Positions 1 through 10,784 of a DNA stretch of 64,000 nt are shown in pieces; within the stretch, counting starts at the first letter, position 1; every line of letters begins with the position of its first letter. A model generated the notes under the pieces. It searched no databases. It saw nothing but the letters and a program-made list of their open reading frames with translations, and was not told where the DNA came from. Position numbers and translations under genes: made by a program. The stretch is taken from NCBI GenBank assembly GCA_036346275.1, contig JAYEVK010000236.1, positions 1 to 64,000 on the forward strand, in the 5' to 3' direction. This DNA comes from Otatea glauca. Its lineage: Eukaryota > Streptophyta > Magnoliopsida > Poales > Poaceae.

Positions 1-624
1 GATTGACGGTGGGAGGAATGTGAGTCCTTTGGAAGGCTTCCTTGAAAGATTCCCAAGTAATTTCTTTGTCCTTCGGGTTGGATAGTGGAATTTTCCCACC
101 ATATAGCATGTTGCACCTTGTGGCGATATGATGCATAAAGAACTTTTTGTAGTCCTTTGCATTGTGCAATGGCCAACTTGCTTCATTGACCGTAGCGATC
201 GTCCGCTTCTAAGGCGAGATGAGAAAGTTGAAGTCGAGTTTTAAAAATCCCCAACTTGGATTGATGTGAAACCGACACTTCTAGCTCCGGCATCCACGGC
301 ACCAAGATTGGCGTATTACACTGCTTCTGGAGTAGAAGAGTATTCGTCTGGCGCCCTTGTTCGATCATTGCGGGACTTGAGCCATCGTTGGTGGTCTGGC
401 AAGTGTTCTTCGAGAACGATCTCTTGAAGCTTGAGCCGATGCTTGAGGAGGTGGCGAAGACTCGAGCGACTAGGTCGTTGTGAAGAAGAGGCTCTAACAG
501 TGGATGGGCGAGGATTTGGTAAAACCGGAGTGGCTAAAACCACCCTTGGATGCTGATTTTCCGGAGTTGCCTCAGTCTCCATTATCTGACTAAGAGATCT
601 GGTGACAGTCATCTGAAATGGCAT
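1..624 (-). pseudogene. gag fragment of gypsy element G0
   Basis: A capsid-precursor remnant. From a possible start at 622-624 the frame reads a low-complexity, Ser/Pro/Arg-rich N-terminus, as is usual before the Retrotrans_gag domain. Near the left edge the gag-domain motifs ALEADD, AIWWEN, KDKEITWESFKEAF and HIPPTV are recognisable but lie in different frames, so at least two frameshifts separate them. These motifs match the capsid domain of plant Ty3/gypsy elements. Function would be assembly of virus-like particles; this copy cannot encode it. The rest of gag and all of pol are outside the window. Confidence 0.7.
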
Positions 625-1165
625 TAAGAAGAGAGTGATAGGTAAGATTTAATTCATTTGATTTCTAATGGTTGCTACTTATTTTAAGACTATACCTCAT
701 TATTATTATTCATGAGTTATTATTATCAAGGATCACAACATCGTAAAAATATTAACAGAATTGTTAAATATTTACGAGTAGGAGCCATAAGCACACAATA
801 AAATACACAACCAAAAGCTTTTATTTCAACCCATGATATGTACAAGCAAAGCATGAGCACTACACCTAGCAACTCCACCATATGGACACAGAAGATAACA
901 CAAGTTAACTCTATTACGACTCATATCACATTGTCACCTACTCTACTAGATCCTATCATTACTATCACTGTGACCTACGAGTAGAACTCTCGGCATCGAG
1001 AGGAGGAAAGGTCCTTGTCGGTGGTAAACTTTGTAACCTCACGAGGGCTGACGCAAAACAAAACTACTAGGATCTACACATATCACGGATAGGCGGGGCG
1101 ACTCCTATAACAGACATCCGCGCCTAGCAATGCCTCGGAGGTGCTTGGGTATCCTCTAAGGGCAC

Positions 1166-1414
1166 TCATGGCGCTTCCCCAAGGCGAATATGGTACGGGC
1201 CCGGGCAATCTGAGGGAGCGATAGCATTTTCTAAAAATGCTATATGGCATCGGGCCTCCCTGTACTCAGTGATTGCCTGTCGGCAATATTGGTCCGACGC
1301 ATTAATGAATTCCACTAAATTTCTTAGAGTTGTATTTGATAATTTAGTGGAATCCATATAACAATTTTCTCCATTAGGTGGCCTCGAAGGAATCCTTCTA
1401 TACACAGCTGCCAT
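1166..1414 (-). pseudogene. Short ORF between PBS and gag (gypsy G0)
   Basis: An 82-codon reading frame in the leader, upstream of gag. It is polar and predicted to be mostly helical (motifs LRNLVEFINASDQ, REARCHIAFLE) and has no recognised domain. The element at 37603 also has an ORF between its primer site and gag, ending in a similar helical stretch (YYKGMNDALAESEGRYSTL), so this may be a decayed version of the same extra protein. Similarity was judged by eye and is weak. Equally it could be chance. Confidence 0.3.
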
Positions 1415-1961
1415 GGCTCGGGTAAAGCATGGCGTGTCGACAATTGTGGTATGGTCGCTTCATTCATGGCCATCGGAATGGAGGAACAGAACCCTCAAAA
1501 GACCTATCTCCTTCACCATACTCAAGTCTAATAGGAATATCCACCCTACCTAATTACTCCACGGACACTGAACTAACTGGAGCATGAAACACTATATATC
1601 TAGGATTTCTAGGAAAATGAGCAAATTCTAGTATATGGGCGAGAAAACCTATCATCCCAGAATTCTCCCTGTGGGTAGATATATAGCATGGAGCATAACC
1701 ACCCATCTGCACATTTAACAAGGATTTAGCATTCCTGATTAAATGTAAGACAATAAAGAAATATTGAAGGAAAAGATTCTAGCAGAAAATTTTTAAAACA
1801 GAAAAGAGTTAATAACAGGTATATATATGGCACAACCAAAAAGAATATACATAAAGAATAGATTGGTAAGATGTCCTAATTCATCATTTTAGTTTTGAAA
1901 TCCTAATTTCAAAATTTTAAGTTCATTCGCCCAAGCTACCTAGGGTTTCCTCTCATTGACA

Positions 1962-1975
1962 TGGCTCTGATACCA
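1962..1975 (-). promoter_or_regulatory. Primer binding site, initiator Met tRNA (G0)
   Basis: On the minus strand it reads TGGTATCAGAGCCA, the standard plant primer site complementary to the 3' end of initiator methionine tRNA. It starts 3 bases after the LTR end, where minus-strand DNA synthesis is primed. It fixes the element's orientation and the LTR boundary at 1979. Confidence 0.9.
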
Positions 1976-1978
1976 ACT

Positions 1979-4900
1979 TGTAAGGCCCCTATTTTTGATA
2001 ATAATTATCAATAATGGGTACCGCATGCTTTTCGTACTAGTCCCATGATCAGTGGCTAGTACGCACAATTACAAATTGATATCACAATCATACATCAACT
2101 TTATTATTACAGCGGAAGCAAAGTACATAATATTCTTACAATACCAAAAGTAAAATATTTCAGTGGAAACATATTTCTTGTAGTATGCCTTTAACCCAAT
2201 ATCCCCACAGGCAACTGACAAGGAAGACCCTAATAAAATTCATCGTTCATGTCCCCGAATCCTGCGTTATAAAATGTATCGTCGGGGTATTCTGGTTCTT
2301 CACCTAAAAACATCAACATAGGCAAGTTGAGTAATTACGTACTCTTAAGAATTTTTGCAAAACCTAAATATACATGCAAGCCAATTCAAAGGGAAGACTT
2401 ATAGTTGTTTTACATAAAGCTTATTTGAAATGTAAATACAGAATAGTAGATTGCAAAGCGGAATTTAAGTAAAAGCAATTTAATATGAAAATATGAGAAT
2501 ATAAGCATAATTAAATTTCATGTACAGGTATCATGACCTTATCCACAAACCATTCCCCTTTGGCACATAGTAGAAATTACCGACACAGCGAAACCAGATT
2601 TTATGAAAATAAAAGCAGATTAACTATGTGATGACTTTACAAGTGCCCATAATCACGGTATGGCTAATCGATTAGTTTTACACTCTGCGGAGGTGTACAA
2701 CTTTACCCATAAGAAATGATCATCTCTTTTTGCGGGCCAATAACACACTTCCTTTGATGTGTAGGCAAGGAGATCATAACATAGCTATTACAATACTTAA
2801 TCCTAACTTTGCACCGGTCCGTTGTGAACCCATACTATGGCGGCAGAAGATGTGTGACCGATCGACAAGTGGTGACTCACCAAATTGTCCACTTCTCCCT
2901 ACGGTGGCGGAAGATGGTTGACTAGTACTACAAATGATGACAGACACCAAATTGTCCCACTTCTTCCCATAGCATGGCGTACACACGCTTTAGCTTACCA
3001 ATGTGTAAAGCTAGTTTTAAGTAACTTAATAGGTTAAGACTGTCCCATACAGTACTTGTGGTTGTCGTATTTCTTAGCTGAAAATAACCCATAGTTCGGT
3101 CCTTAATCCGACACGGACAATAATCTCCCCCTATACTACGTACAAGTCCCTTGTACATCCAGCTATTGCTAATAATTGCCCGCATCTAAACCATAGTTTT
3201 ATTTTTATTTTTGATCAAAATACCAATCATAAAGAAAGGTCATACCCATTAAATATCATATCCAACATTTTTAATCATGTCAAGGTTTTGTGTTCCTTTA
3301 AGCATGGCTAAGCTTTACACTAAGTGTGAGCAACCCAAATTGACATCAAATACTGTATATGTTATTCTAGGGTTACCAAGGTTCACAAATCCATACTTAT
3401 CAAGAAAGTTCTATGAAACTACAGGTACAACTACCAATACCCATAATATAGCATACTTTAATAAAAGTAGCATTATGCGATAAAACATTTAATGAAAATA
3501 TTTATAAAACTAGGATCAATATGATCAAAGGGTGTTTGCCTTGTTGATTATCCTCGTAGTCAAATTCTTGATAAATCGACTGACTACTCCAAGTTAATTC
3601 GGGTTCTACGTCGTTTAATAATAGCATAACAAATAATAAATTTCAATAGGGCAAAAAAAAATCAGATGGAAAAATTCAAATAAAAAAATTTCATAAATCA
3701 GGAATAGTTGCATGATCATTTATTCTTATTCTACAAGTTAAAGGATTAAATTTATTTGGATTAATATTGAATTACTTTACTACATATTTATTAACTCAAA
3801 TTTTTATTATAGCAAACCCTAAGTATTTTTTACATATTAAGGTTCTTAGGATTATGAGGAGGCTATCAAAATTTATTTTACTCAATTTAGAGGTCATTTG
3901 TAAAAATTCTATGAATGGTATATTTTAGCTTCTTTCTATAAATTTAAATTTAAAATTTAAATATAATTATTTTTCTAAATATTTTTGCATATTCTTAATT
4001 TACATGATTTATCATGCATTTAGAAATTTATTTCATCTTATTTGGCTTTATGGTTCAAAAGTTATAAGCATTTGAATATTCTAGGTTTTGGAAAAACACT
4101 AAAAATCAGGAAACTGCCGAAAAGGGAAAGCGCGCTTTCATGTTGAAAAGGCGCTTTCCACTTTGGATTCTTGGCTGGTGGCGTGATCGAGTCGATTGGC
4201 GGTGACTCTCCGGCGCCGCGCGATTGGCGTCTTGAACTGCTTGAGCTGCGTAATGTCTGTTGGTGGCGGGCCAGACGCAGCGATAAGCAGGTTAAATCAT
4301 CGCGGCGCCAAGTGAGCTAGTGGCGGTGACACGAAGCAGGCGGCGGTGCGGCTTCGCCGACGGCGAACTAGCCGGGCGGCGGAATGGGTAGCACCATAGG
4401 CACCGGCATGAGGCGTATCCGGGGTGGTTACGTGGTGGCGGAGATGGTGGAAGGATGGTCGCCACCGTGGACCCAGGCGGCCATGGCGAGTGGCGGCGAG
4501 CAAGAACTCGATTTCCAGTTCATTTTACGGCATGAGTATCGATGCATCACAAAGATTCGGTTTTGGCTTTTATTCAAAGAAATTGGTGCAGGAAGGGTTC
4601 TCACCGTGCGGGTGTGGCGACAAAGAAGAAGCTCGATCACGAGGCTCGCCGGAGATGAAGAGCTTCAATTGAAGTTGGAGATAGGCTCTAGGGGTTGCTA
4701 GGAGGTTAGAAAGTCGGATGATTGGTGTGGTTGGCGAAATGGCTAATTGAGGTTTCTCCCTTTTCTTGGTTTGCCGGGTGGAAGGGATGAGTGTTTTGCG
4801 TGGTGTTTAGGCTATAGATTGGTGAGGGGAGTGAGGTCTAGCGAGAAGCTTTCTTTGGGTTTAAATCGGCGGATGAGGCGGCGAAGCGAGGGTTTGAGCA

Positions 4901-6014
4901 GGAGTAAGCATTGCGGTCGGATTACAGTGAGTTTGCATAAGATTTTTGAGACCAAGCTCATGCTTGACGGTCGAGTTAAAGCGGTGTGTCAGGTGATGAG
5001 GTGTGGCGGGCGATTTGGCGACGAGTTGCGGCATGCCGTGGGAATCGACAGAGAAGAAGCGTATTGCTCTGGCTCGATGCAGTGTGAGAGGAGAGAGAGA
5101 GGAGAATAGAAGAGAAGAGATGAGAAGGAGGTGGCGTGTGGGGCTAATCTGGCAGGAGTGGTCGGCAGGGGACACACAAGCTTCGGGCCCCATGGCGGCG
5201 ACCAGAAGGGAGGCGGCTCATTCACGGTCTGGACAGCCGAGAGAGATTAAGCTAAATCAGGTGGTCAAGCGAGACAAGATTTTTGTGAAACTTTTTCCTA
5301 GATTGGCCAGATAATTACTTCCATCAGTAAAATTTTCACATTTTATGGTCTGTGTAAAATTTTAAATAATTCTAACAATGTGGTTTTTATATTTACCTTA
5401 GTTTTTATATTAAATTGAAGATCAAAATTAGTTTAATATTTTATGAAACATTTTTCGGGAGTTGATAAATGCATTATATGGCTTGTATAAAATTTTCATT
5501 ATTTTTTGTTTAATATTTAAATTCTAACAATTCTGACATTTTAAATTTTAGCTTTTCTTACTGTCTATTTTTTAATTTCTAAAAATACCAAATATAGGAT
5601 TTAATTTTTGTTATTTTTACCAGGGATGGGTAAGATAAGTATGAAGGCATGGTAAAAATTTAACTCAGGTTAAGGTCGGGTGACTTCTGAAGAAATCTTA
5701 CAGATTCAGATTTAAAATATCTCTTCACGATTACTTATGCCTTTTTAATATATTTTATTGATCCAGATCAGTGCAAGTTGCATAATCATGATCCTGGACG
5801 AATCTAGGCTTTATTTAAGATTTTATAGATTTTCTTGATTTTGGGTTTTACATTTTTACTTTTACCATTTACCATATAGCTCATTTGGATTTCTTTTAAT
5901 AGGAAGAAGCCAAAAGAATTTCATTAATTCAGAAAAACCAGAAAATACAAAAATAAATCACATTAATATTTTTGATATTATATTTCTTATTTTATTAAAT
6001 TTTGGGCTGTTACA
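1979..6014 (-). repeat. 5' LTR of gypsy element G0 (4036 bp)
   Basis: The boundaries are TGTAACAGCCC at the minus-strand start (6014) and CCTTACA at its end (1979), directly followed by the primer site. It is AT-rich except for a GC-rich core at about 4120-5290. The block at about 2640-2760 (CACTCTGCGGAGGTGTAC, then ACACACTTCCTTTG) recurs in four other LTRs of this window. ORFs in the GC-rich core look like composition artefacts. A weak TATA-like CTATAGCC lies on the minus strand near 4810-4817. Confidence 0.88.
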
Positions 6015-6215
6015 CATAATTAGTTAGTGCACATAGTGACCCTAGTTGATTTAGGCTTTAATTGGCAAAACCTTAGTTTATCGTTTTCACTTTAATAATT
6101 GTTAAGGTTTTGGCATCAAGGTAATTAGGGGTGAATTGCTTTGTAGAAATTCGTAGAAGTAATTTTTAAAAGCCGCTTATTCACCCCCCCTCTAGTCGGC
6201 ATCCTCCACCTTACA
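6015..6215 (+). repeat. Copia (Sirevirus-like) LTR end fragment
   Basis: It contains ATTCACCCCCCCTCTAGTCG at 6180-6199, a hallmark of the 3' end of Sirevirus/Maximus-type copia LTRs, preceded by the usual AT-rich run with a 'GTGACCCTAGTTG' stretch. It is truncated on both sides: by the gypsy LTR at 6014 and by GC-rich CACTA sequence near 6216. Confidence 0.6.
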
Positions 6216-6628
6216 GAGGCGACACAGGCGAGGAGGCGAGCTAGGGGCGTCTGGGGAGGCGGAGAGGTGATCGAGGCACCGGGGGAGGCGGAGGGGTGAT
6301 GTGGGCGTGAAAGCAGGAAGATGGGCAATGTGGGACGAGGGAGACGGAGGGCTTGGCTGCGAGGTGGGGAGAAGGTCGTCGAACAAGCGGAGGGTGGGCG
6401 CAAGGGTGGAAGAGGAGTAAGCTCTCTCTTTTATAGTTAAGAGTTTTATATCATATACGGTTCGTGGAACGAACTTTTTGTGATATCGACTTATTACAGA
6501 GCGGATCTTACCATATCATGTAACTCTAATGGTTATACTAGCAAAAGCATGCGTGATTAACTTTAACATAGACTGTTTTTAAAACCGTCTATGATGAGGC
6601 ATCTAATATAGGTCTTTACGTAGTAGTG
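6216..6628 (-). mobile_element. CACTA transposon terminal fragment
   Basis: It ends in TAGTAGTG at 6628, i.e. CACTACTACGTAAAG read on the minus strand, followed by the subterminal repeat AAAACCGTCTATGATG. Upstream on the minus strand a GC-rich 5' leader-like block (6216-6410) precedes it, the same arrangement as in the CACTA element at 12945-19934. Only one terminus is present, so it is a truncated copy. The 92-codon ORF across it is Pro/Ser/Arg-rich and looks spurious. Confidence 0.6.
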
Positions 6629-7027
6629 GTTGCTACTACGTTACAAAACATGCACAACATAGTGCATTTTCACATTAATAAATGGCTAGCGTCATGCATG
6701 TGTTCACGAGGTTGTGAGGTGGGTTGAAATTATAGTTTGTAGGAGCTTGTAGAAGTTTGTTGTATACAGTAATTTGTATCCTTGATAGATAGTGGCATAC
6801 ACAAGATAAAAACACGGGGTGCCCGTGGGAGGATGCTACCATAAGAAAACCGTATCAAAATACATGCGATCTAAAATACCTATGTGATCTAAATTCATAT
6901 GTAAATAGACAAGAGTCAAAGTAAGAATATAAAATACACCTAAAGATACCTTGGTAATAAATATAGCAACTGAGTAATTACAAACACTGAAATGAAATGC
7001 AACATACCACAAAGCCACTAGCTTTAA
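6629..7027. other. Intergenic, no gene seen
   Basis: AT-rich sequence without a supported reading frame. It may be the 3' untranslated part of the hAT remnant that follows on the minus strand. The sequence CACGGGGTGCCCGTGG near 6813 is an imperfect GC-rich palindrome that could belong to an hAT end, but no matching terminal repeat was found. Confidence 0.4.
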
Positions 7028-7374
7028 CTAGGACTCGAAGGCAAGTCCATTCTACGAGATTTCATCTTTTTTAAGCGATTTATGATTGTTTTATCATTAA
7101 TGCTTTTAAGTATTTCTCGCTCAGTGTAGCATACCATCGAGTCATTGAGCTAATCATCAGAGACTTTGTTGCGCAAATATATCCTGATAATTTTCATTGC
7201 CAAAAAGATTCTTTCAACCAATGTCATTGCCACAAGAAGGATCGACGATGATATCATCTAAATTAAAATCAATCACAGGCTTCTTTGGTTGAGTTCTCGT
7301 TGGCTCGATGATTACTTGCACTTGGGTCGTTCGAGAAATAGTTATGCAAAGTTCGTTTATCCATCTTTTATGAA
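7028..7374 (-). pseudogene. hAT transposase (TTF-zinc-finger type), internally deleted
   Basis: From the ATG at 7372-7374 the minus strand reads MDKRTLHNYF, resembling the start of plant hAT transposases with a TTF-type zinc finger, followed in another frame by IDFNLDDIIVDPS, also N-terminal in that family. About 45 codons later, without the zinc finger or catalytic domain, it jumps to the C-terminal dimerisation region: VERIFLAMKIIRIYLRNKVS, then a TGA, then LNDSMVCYTEREI and KKMKSRRMDLPSSPS to a stop at 7028. Autonomous proteins are around 600-800 residues, so nearly everything between is deleted. One frameshift and one in-frame stop add to this. Family assignment is from memory of conserved motifs. 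Confidence 0.72.
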
Positions 7375-7443
7375 TCTACAATAGATTTTATAGAACATGT
7401 AATAAATTAAGACTATACTAGAAAACAAATCAATGAATAATTG

Positions 7444-7553
7444 AAATTATATGGTGACATTTTATCATTTTTACAATTACTAATCAACCAATTATTTAAA
7501 TTATATGGTGACATTTTATTGATTTTACTATTTACTAATCAACTAATAATTAA
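7444..7553. repeat. Tandem duplication, about 55 bp, two copies
   Basis: The string AAATTATATGGTGACATTTTAT followed by a run ending ACTAATCAAC occurs twice in tandem with a few substitutions. It lies upstream of the hAT remnant's ATG on the minus strand. Confidence 0.7.
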
Positions 7554-7554
7554 A

Positions 7555-9040
7555 ATAAAATAAACTCAATCTTACTTAGGCCAGCCGGCCTTATCCTCTC
7601 TCGGTCGAAGGAGGACATCCTTAGTCCTTAGTCTCCACCTCCCGAACCTCCATGCCCACGCTCGTCGGATCGCCCCCCTGCGTCGGTCATCTTGCACGAG
7701 GCCCAAGGGTGAGGCACCTTCTGTTGCCCCTCAGCCGGCTGACTAGTCGTTGCTGAGGACCGGGACCCTCGTCCTGCGCTCCGCCCACCCCTCCCCTCCT
7801 CCGTGGCCGCACCCGCATGCGAGAGTCGAGTCGACTTGCCACCTGCGGTGAGTAGCCCTCTGCTTGAGACTAGTGATTAGGGATTAGAGGAATGGGGAAT
7901 TGAGGATTGGGGATTGAGTTGGGTTCAAGTCGATTAAGTCTAGTTGAACTTAAAGTCTAGTGAGTGAGTGCGGTGCAACTAGTGGCATATCGTGGACGCA
8001 CCAGCGTCTCTTCTTCAACCTCACCTCCCTGCTATTGTGTCTTACGCCCTTCTCCTCCCGTCCTCTGCCAGCCGGTGCTCCGCCATGGATAGCACAAAAA
8101 AGTAATTTTAACCCTGAAATTTTGAGAGACGTGATAGATAGAGCCGGTGCGCTAGCCCCTTGCGCACTCAGTGTGTCCACCACTGTAATGATAGATGAAC
8201 CTATCATGCATGCATGCATGCTGCATTGCTGCCTCCTGGAGAACAATGCTGCAGCTATCTTTAATTAATTCACAATGCAGTATGACATGGTGGTGTAGGA
8301 GCATTGCCTTTTTGTTAGTTTATACCCACGCATTTCAAGCACCTTTCTGGTTATGCTACCCAGTGGAGTACTCCACTACTTACAATGGTTACAGGCTAGG
8401 TTGCGTCGCAGAAGACGTGTCGCAGCTTTGCGAAATCGAGGAGACGTACACTGACTTCAAGTAAAAGTTCTTCATGCATGCAAGCATGGATCTTAATTAA
8501 CCGAATACTAGTACTAAGCCGGTAAGCCCTACACACGCCACACGAACGAGATACAAATATATATAAGATGGTGATACGTTCGGCGAAACATTCATCATGT
8601 CTATTATTTCCTAATCTTGCACGACAGATTACAAAATGGTAAAACTAGGGCGCAGGGTACATAAAGAGAACTAGGGCATGCATAATGCATTGTACTTCTA
8701 GTAGCTTAAATTAAACGGAAAAAAAAAGGTTTTCACTTTTACCTTGCCTCATGCATGTTGACGTTGTGTGCATGTATGTGAATGACATAGCACTCGCTCC
8801 TATTAGCAAAAGTATTTACAACTAGTACGTCTCTGAACTATGATCCATGGAAGTTAGTGCACATACAGAAACAAAAAGGGCCACTCATGCGGCTCACGCC
8901 CCCCTCTTTGCCAGGGAGGGAGAGTAGGGACAAGAAGAATATATTTGCAAAGGGATTCCAAAGCAAAGGCTTAAAGGCCTTGATTAATTATGCAAAGGAC
9001 ATGATGATGGGGTTGTAGTGATGATTTTAGCTAGAAGCTA
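7555..9040. other. Mostly non-coding; GC-rich block then unrecognised ORF
   Basis: 7575-7860 is GC-rich and could be the 5' leader of the hAT element read on the minus strand. 8195-8464 is an 89-codon plus-strand frame ending GYRLGCVAEDVSQLCEIEET before its stop. I recognise no family and see no supporting neighbour, so I do not call it a gene. Runs of CATGCATG occur near 8205-8220 and 8470-8490. Nothing else is supported. Confidence 0.4.
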
Positions 9041-9296
9041 CTCCCTCCGGTCACAAATAGTTATTGTTTGGGATACATGCAGTCAAACTCTTGAAACATT
9101 AGTTACCGATATATTTTTAAATATTTAGATAGGATGCATAAAAATTATATGTGTAGATTCGTCTCGAAACGTACTTTCATAATATTATAATTTTATTAGA
9201 TTTTTCAAATATATTACAATAAAAATTAGTGGTTAAAGTTGAGTTTTGGGGACCGTGTCGACGTCCAAAATGACAACTATTTGTGACCGGAGAGAG
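9041..9296. mobile_element. Stowaway-type MITE (256 bp)
   Basis: The left end is CTCCCTCCGGTCACAAATAG and the right end reads, on the minus strand, CTCTCTCCGGTCACAAATAG. These are terminal inverted repeats of the Tc1/mariner-derived Stowaway family, flanked on both sides by the TA target duplication (9039-9040 and 9297-9298). The AT-rich interior has no coding capacity. Long, near-identical repeats suggest it is fairly young and can fold into a hairpin. Confidence 0.92.
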
Positions 9297-9298
9297 TA

Positions 9299-9446
9299 TT
9301 ATTAAAATACTTTTCGAGACAAATCTATCCGTATGATTTTCATGTATCTAATCTAAATATTTTAAAAGATGTTGATAGTCAAAGTTCGGAAAGTTTCGTA
9401 CACCTAAGTCGAAAATAGAAGTATATTTGTGACCGAAAGACTACGT
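9299..9446. repeat. Degenerate Stowaway-like remnant
   Basis: It contains TTTTCGAGACAAATCTATCC, GTCAAAGTTCGGAAAG and ATATTTGTGACCGAAAG. These resemble the interior and right end of the neighbouring MITE. No clear left terminus, so it is probably a decayed or partly duplicated copy. Confidence 0.45.
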
Positions 9447-9915
9447 TGCATGCAAATGCAGCAAAACTCTTCACTGTTGTAGCCCTCCAAAAATTATATT
9501 TTTCAGAACTAGCCCCATGTGTTTTTTTACAAATATGGCCCTCTGACCCGCAAATCCTACGCACGGGGAGTGCAAAAAAAACCACGAGACGACACGTGGC
9601 GATTCCCGCGGATAGTGCACCATTCCGCCCCGGAAAACCGAATGTCGCGCCACCGCAGAGCGGAAAACCAAATGCCGCGCAATTGCACTGCGGAAAAATG
9701 GAATCCTACGCCTCCACTCAGGGGGAAATGTAAATGCCGCGCTCGGAGTCAGTGAAATTCCGCGGCAATACAAAATTCGAAAAAAAAATGTGGTACTGTA
9801 GCAATCCCGAGATATAGTGTCGCATGATTTCCTCTCTATGGTACTGTAGCACGAAGAGGAGCTATTTTTGAAAAAAAAATTAAGGGGCAAATACGCTAGC
9901 ATTTCGATGCAGCAT
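9447..9915. repeat. Possible insertion with CG-rich centre and short inverted ends
   Basis: Flanking strings GCATGCAAATGCAGC (9449) and GATGCAGCATGC (near 9906) are partly inverted to each other. The interior contains three imperfect copies of CGGAAAACCAAATGCCGCGC (about 9630-9700) and, near the right, two copies of GGTACTGTAGCA about 50 bp apart. The plus ORF at 9446-9733 and the minus ORF at 9471-9974 appear to be composition effects. It could be a small nonautonomous DNA element; no TSD was confirmed. Confidence 0.35.
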
Positions 9916-10496
9916 GCAGGTAGGAGAATTGGAAGAGAAAGGGAAGGAATATTTGGGAGCCAGCCCAGGGGCACTCATGCATGCATGTCCCTGAGCTTGC
10001 TCCGCCATCACCATGTATACCTCTGTGTCACTTGCAGATATATATATTTTTATTTAGTGAGTGACAAACATGGTACCAGTACAAGCATGCAGTGCTGGCT
10101 GACACCGCTACTGGGGATGAAATGGCAAAATTCTAAACAACACACATACGTACGTGTATGCTTTTCATGGGAATGTGTGGGCTTTTGTGTACATAGTGAA
10201 AGCTATGATTAGTATGGAGTATGGACTATGGACGCAATATATAGAGCTTTCTATACGCTTGTTGTGTTACAAATTCTGCTTGCCTTCTGTTTTTATTTTG
10301 ATACGCACATATAACGCACCATATGTCGTCACCTCACAGATCGAGATTGGTGTGATAGGTCAGATTGTGGTCTAGCCAGGTGGTAGTAACACTAAAATAA
10401 AATTACCGCCTTTAATTTTTCCCTAGATTTGAATTTGAAACAGGTCAATTCTTATTATGTTGAATTTCTAGTTTTGGTAAATTTTCATATCTGGAG
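9916..10496. other. Intergenic, no gene seen
   Basis: AT-rich sequence with CATGCATG and ACGTACGTG runs and no supported reading frame or recognisable element. Confidence 0.5.
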
Positions 10497-10510
10497 CACT
10501 ATAGTTTCTA

Positions 10511-10770
10511 AGGACTGAGCCATAGATCAGCGGTGAGAGTAGCGGTGCTCGACCTGTTGGCCTGGGTTCGATGATCATCGAACCCAGCATCTCTCATCCA
10601 AACTAAAAAAAAAAGGATATACGCATGCGTGTGCGTTCAGTGGGATAGCGTGTTTTCACGCTCCAGATGCCCTGAAATCTCTAATCAATTTCCTTGGCGT
10701 GTGTAACGGACACACATGTTTGTGTCGCGTGTGTTGTCGTCCGTTCCTGTACCTTGGTAAAAAGAAAGAA
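10511..10770 (+). mobile_element. tRNA-derived SINE with target-site duplication
   Basis: It is flanked by CACTATAGTTTCTA (10497-10510) and CACTGTAGTTTCTA (10771-10784), a 14 bp target-site duplication with one mismatch. The head carries RNA polymerase III promoter-like boxes: TAGATCAGCGGTGAGAG (A box, about 10524) and GGGTTCGATGATC (B box, about 10565). The tail ends CCTTGGTAAAAAGAAAGAA, typical of plant SINEs. The body is 260 bp and noncoding; movement would depend on a LINE reverse transcriptase in trans. The layout resembles grass SINE families such as Au, but subfamily is not assigned. Confidence 0.85.
10562..10587. repeat. Perfect 26 bp palindrome over the SINE B box
   Basis: CTGGGTTCGATGA is followed directly by its reverse complement. 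It spans the RNA polymerase III B box of the SINE, so its transcript could fold into a 13 bp stem at that position. Confidence 0.95.
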
Positions 10771-10784
10771 CACTGTAGTTTCTA

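Larger units (their letters stand above)
1..6014 (-). mobile_element. Ty3/gypsy LTR retrotransposon, 5' part (element G0)
   Basis: The element reads right to left: 5' LTR 1979-6014, primer binding site 1962-1975, a 1.3 kb leader with a short ORF, then gag remnants running off the left edge. Its 3' part and second LTR lie outside the window. Assignment to gypsy rests on the gag similarity, the initiator-Met primer site and an LTR sharing a conserved block with the pol-bearing gypsy element at 52339-64000. The gag is frameshifted, so the copy is dead. Confidence 0.85.

Noticed and set aside
4384..5314. Overlapping ORFs in the GC-rich LTR core of G0
   Set aside because: All are within a defined LTR, open in several frames on both strands, and lack homology-like motifs.
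6125..6403. Minus-strand ORF of 92 codons
   Set aside because: Joins the copia LTR fragment with the CACTA GC-rich leader; a composite of two elements.
8195..8464. Plus-strand ORF of 89 codons
   Set aside because: Only the last 25 codons look protein-like; no splice context, no recognised family, so left as an observation.
9471..9974. Minus-strand ORF of 167 codons
   Set aside because: No recognisable domain, spans a repeat-like insertion and homopolymers; an overlapping plus-strand frame is equally open.
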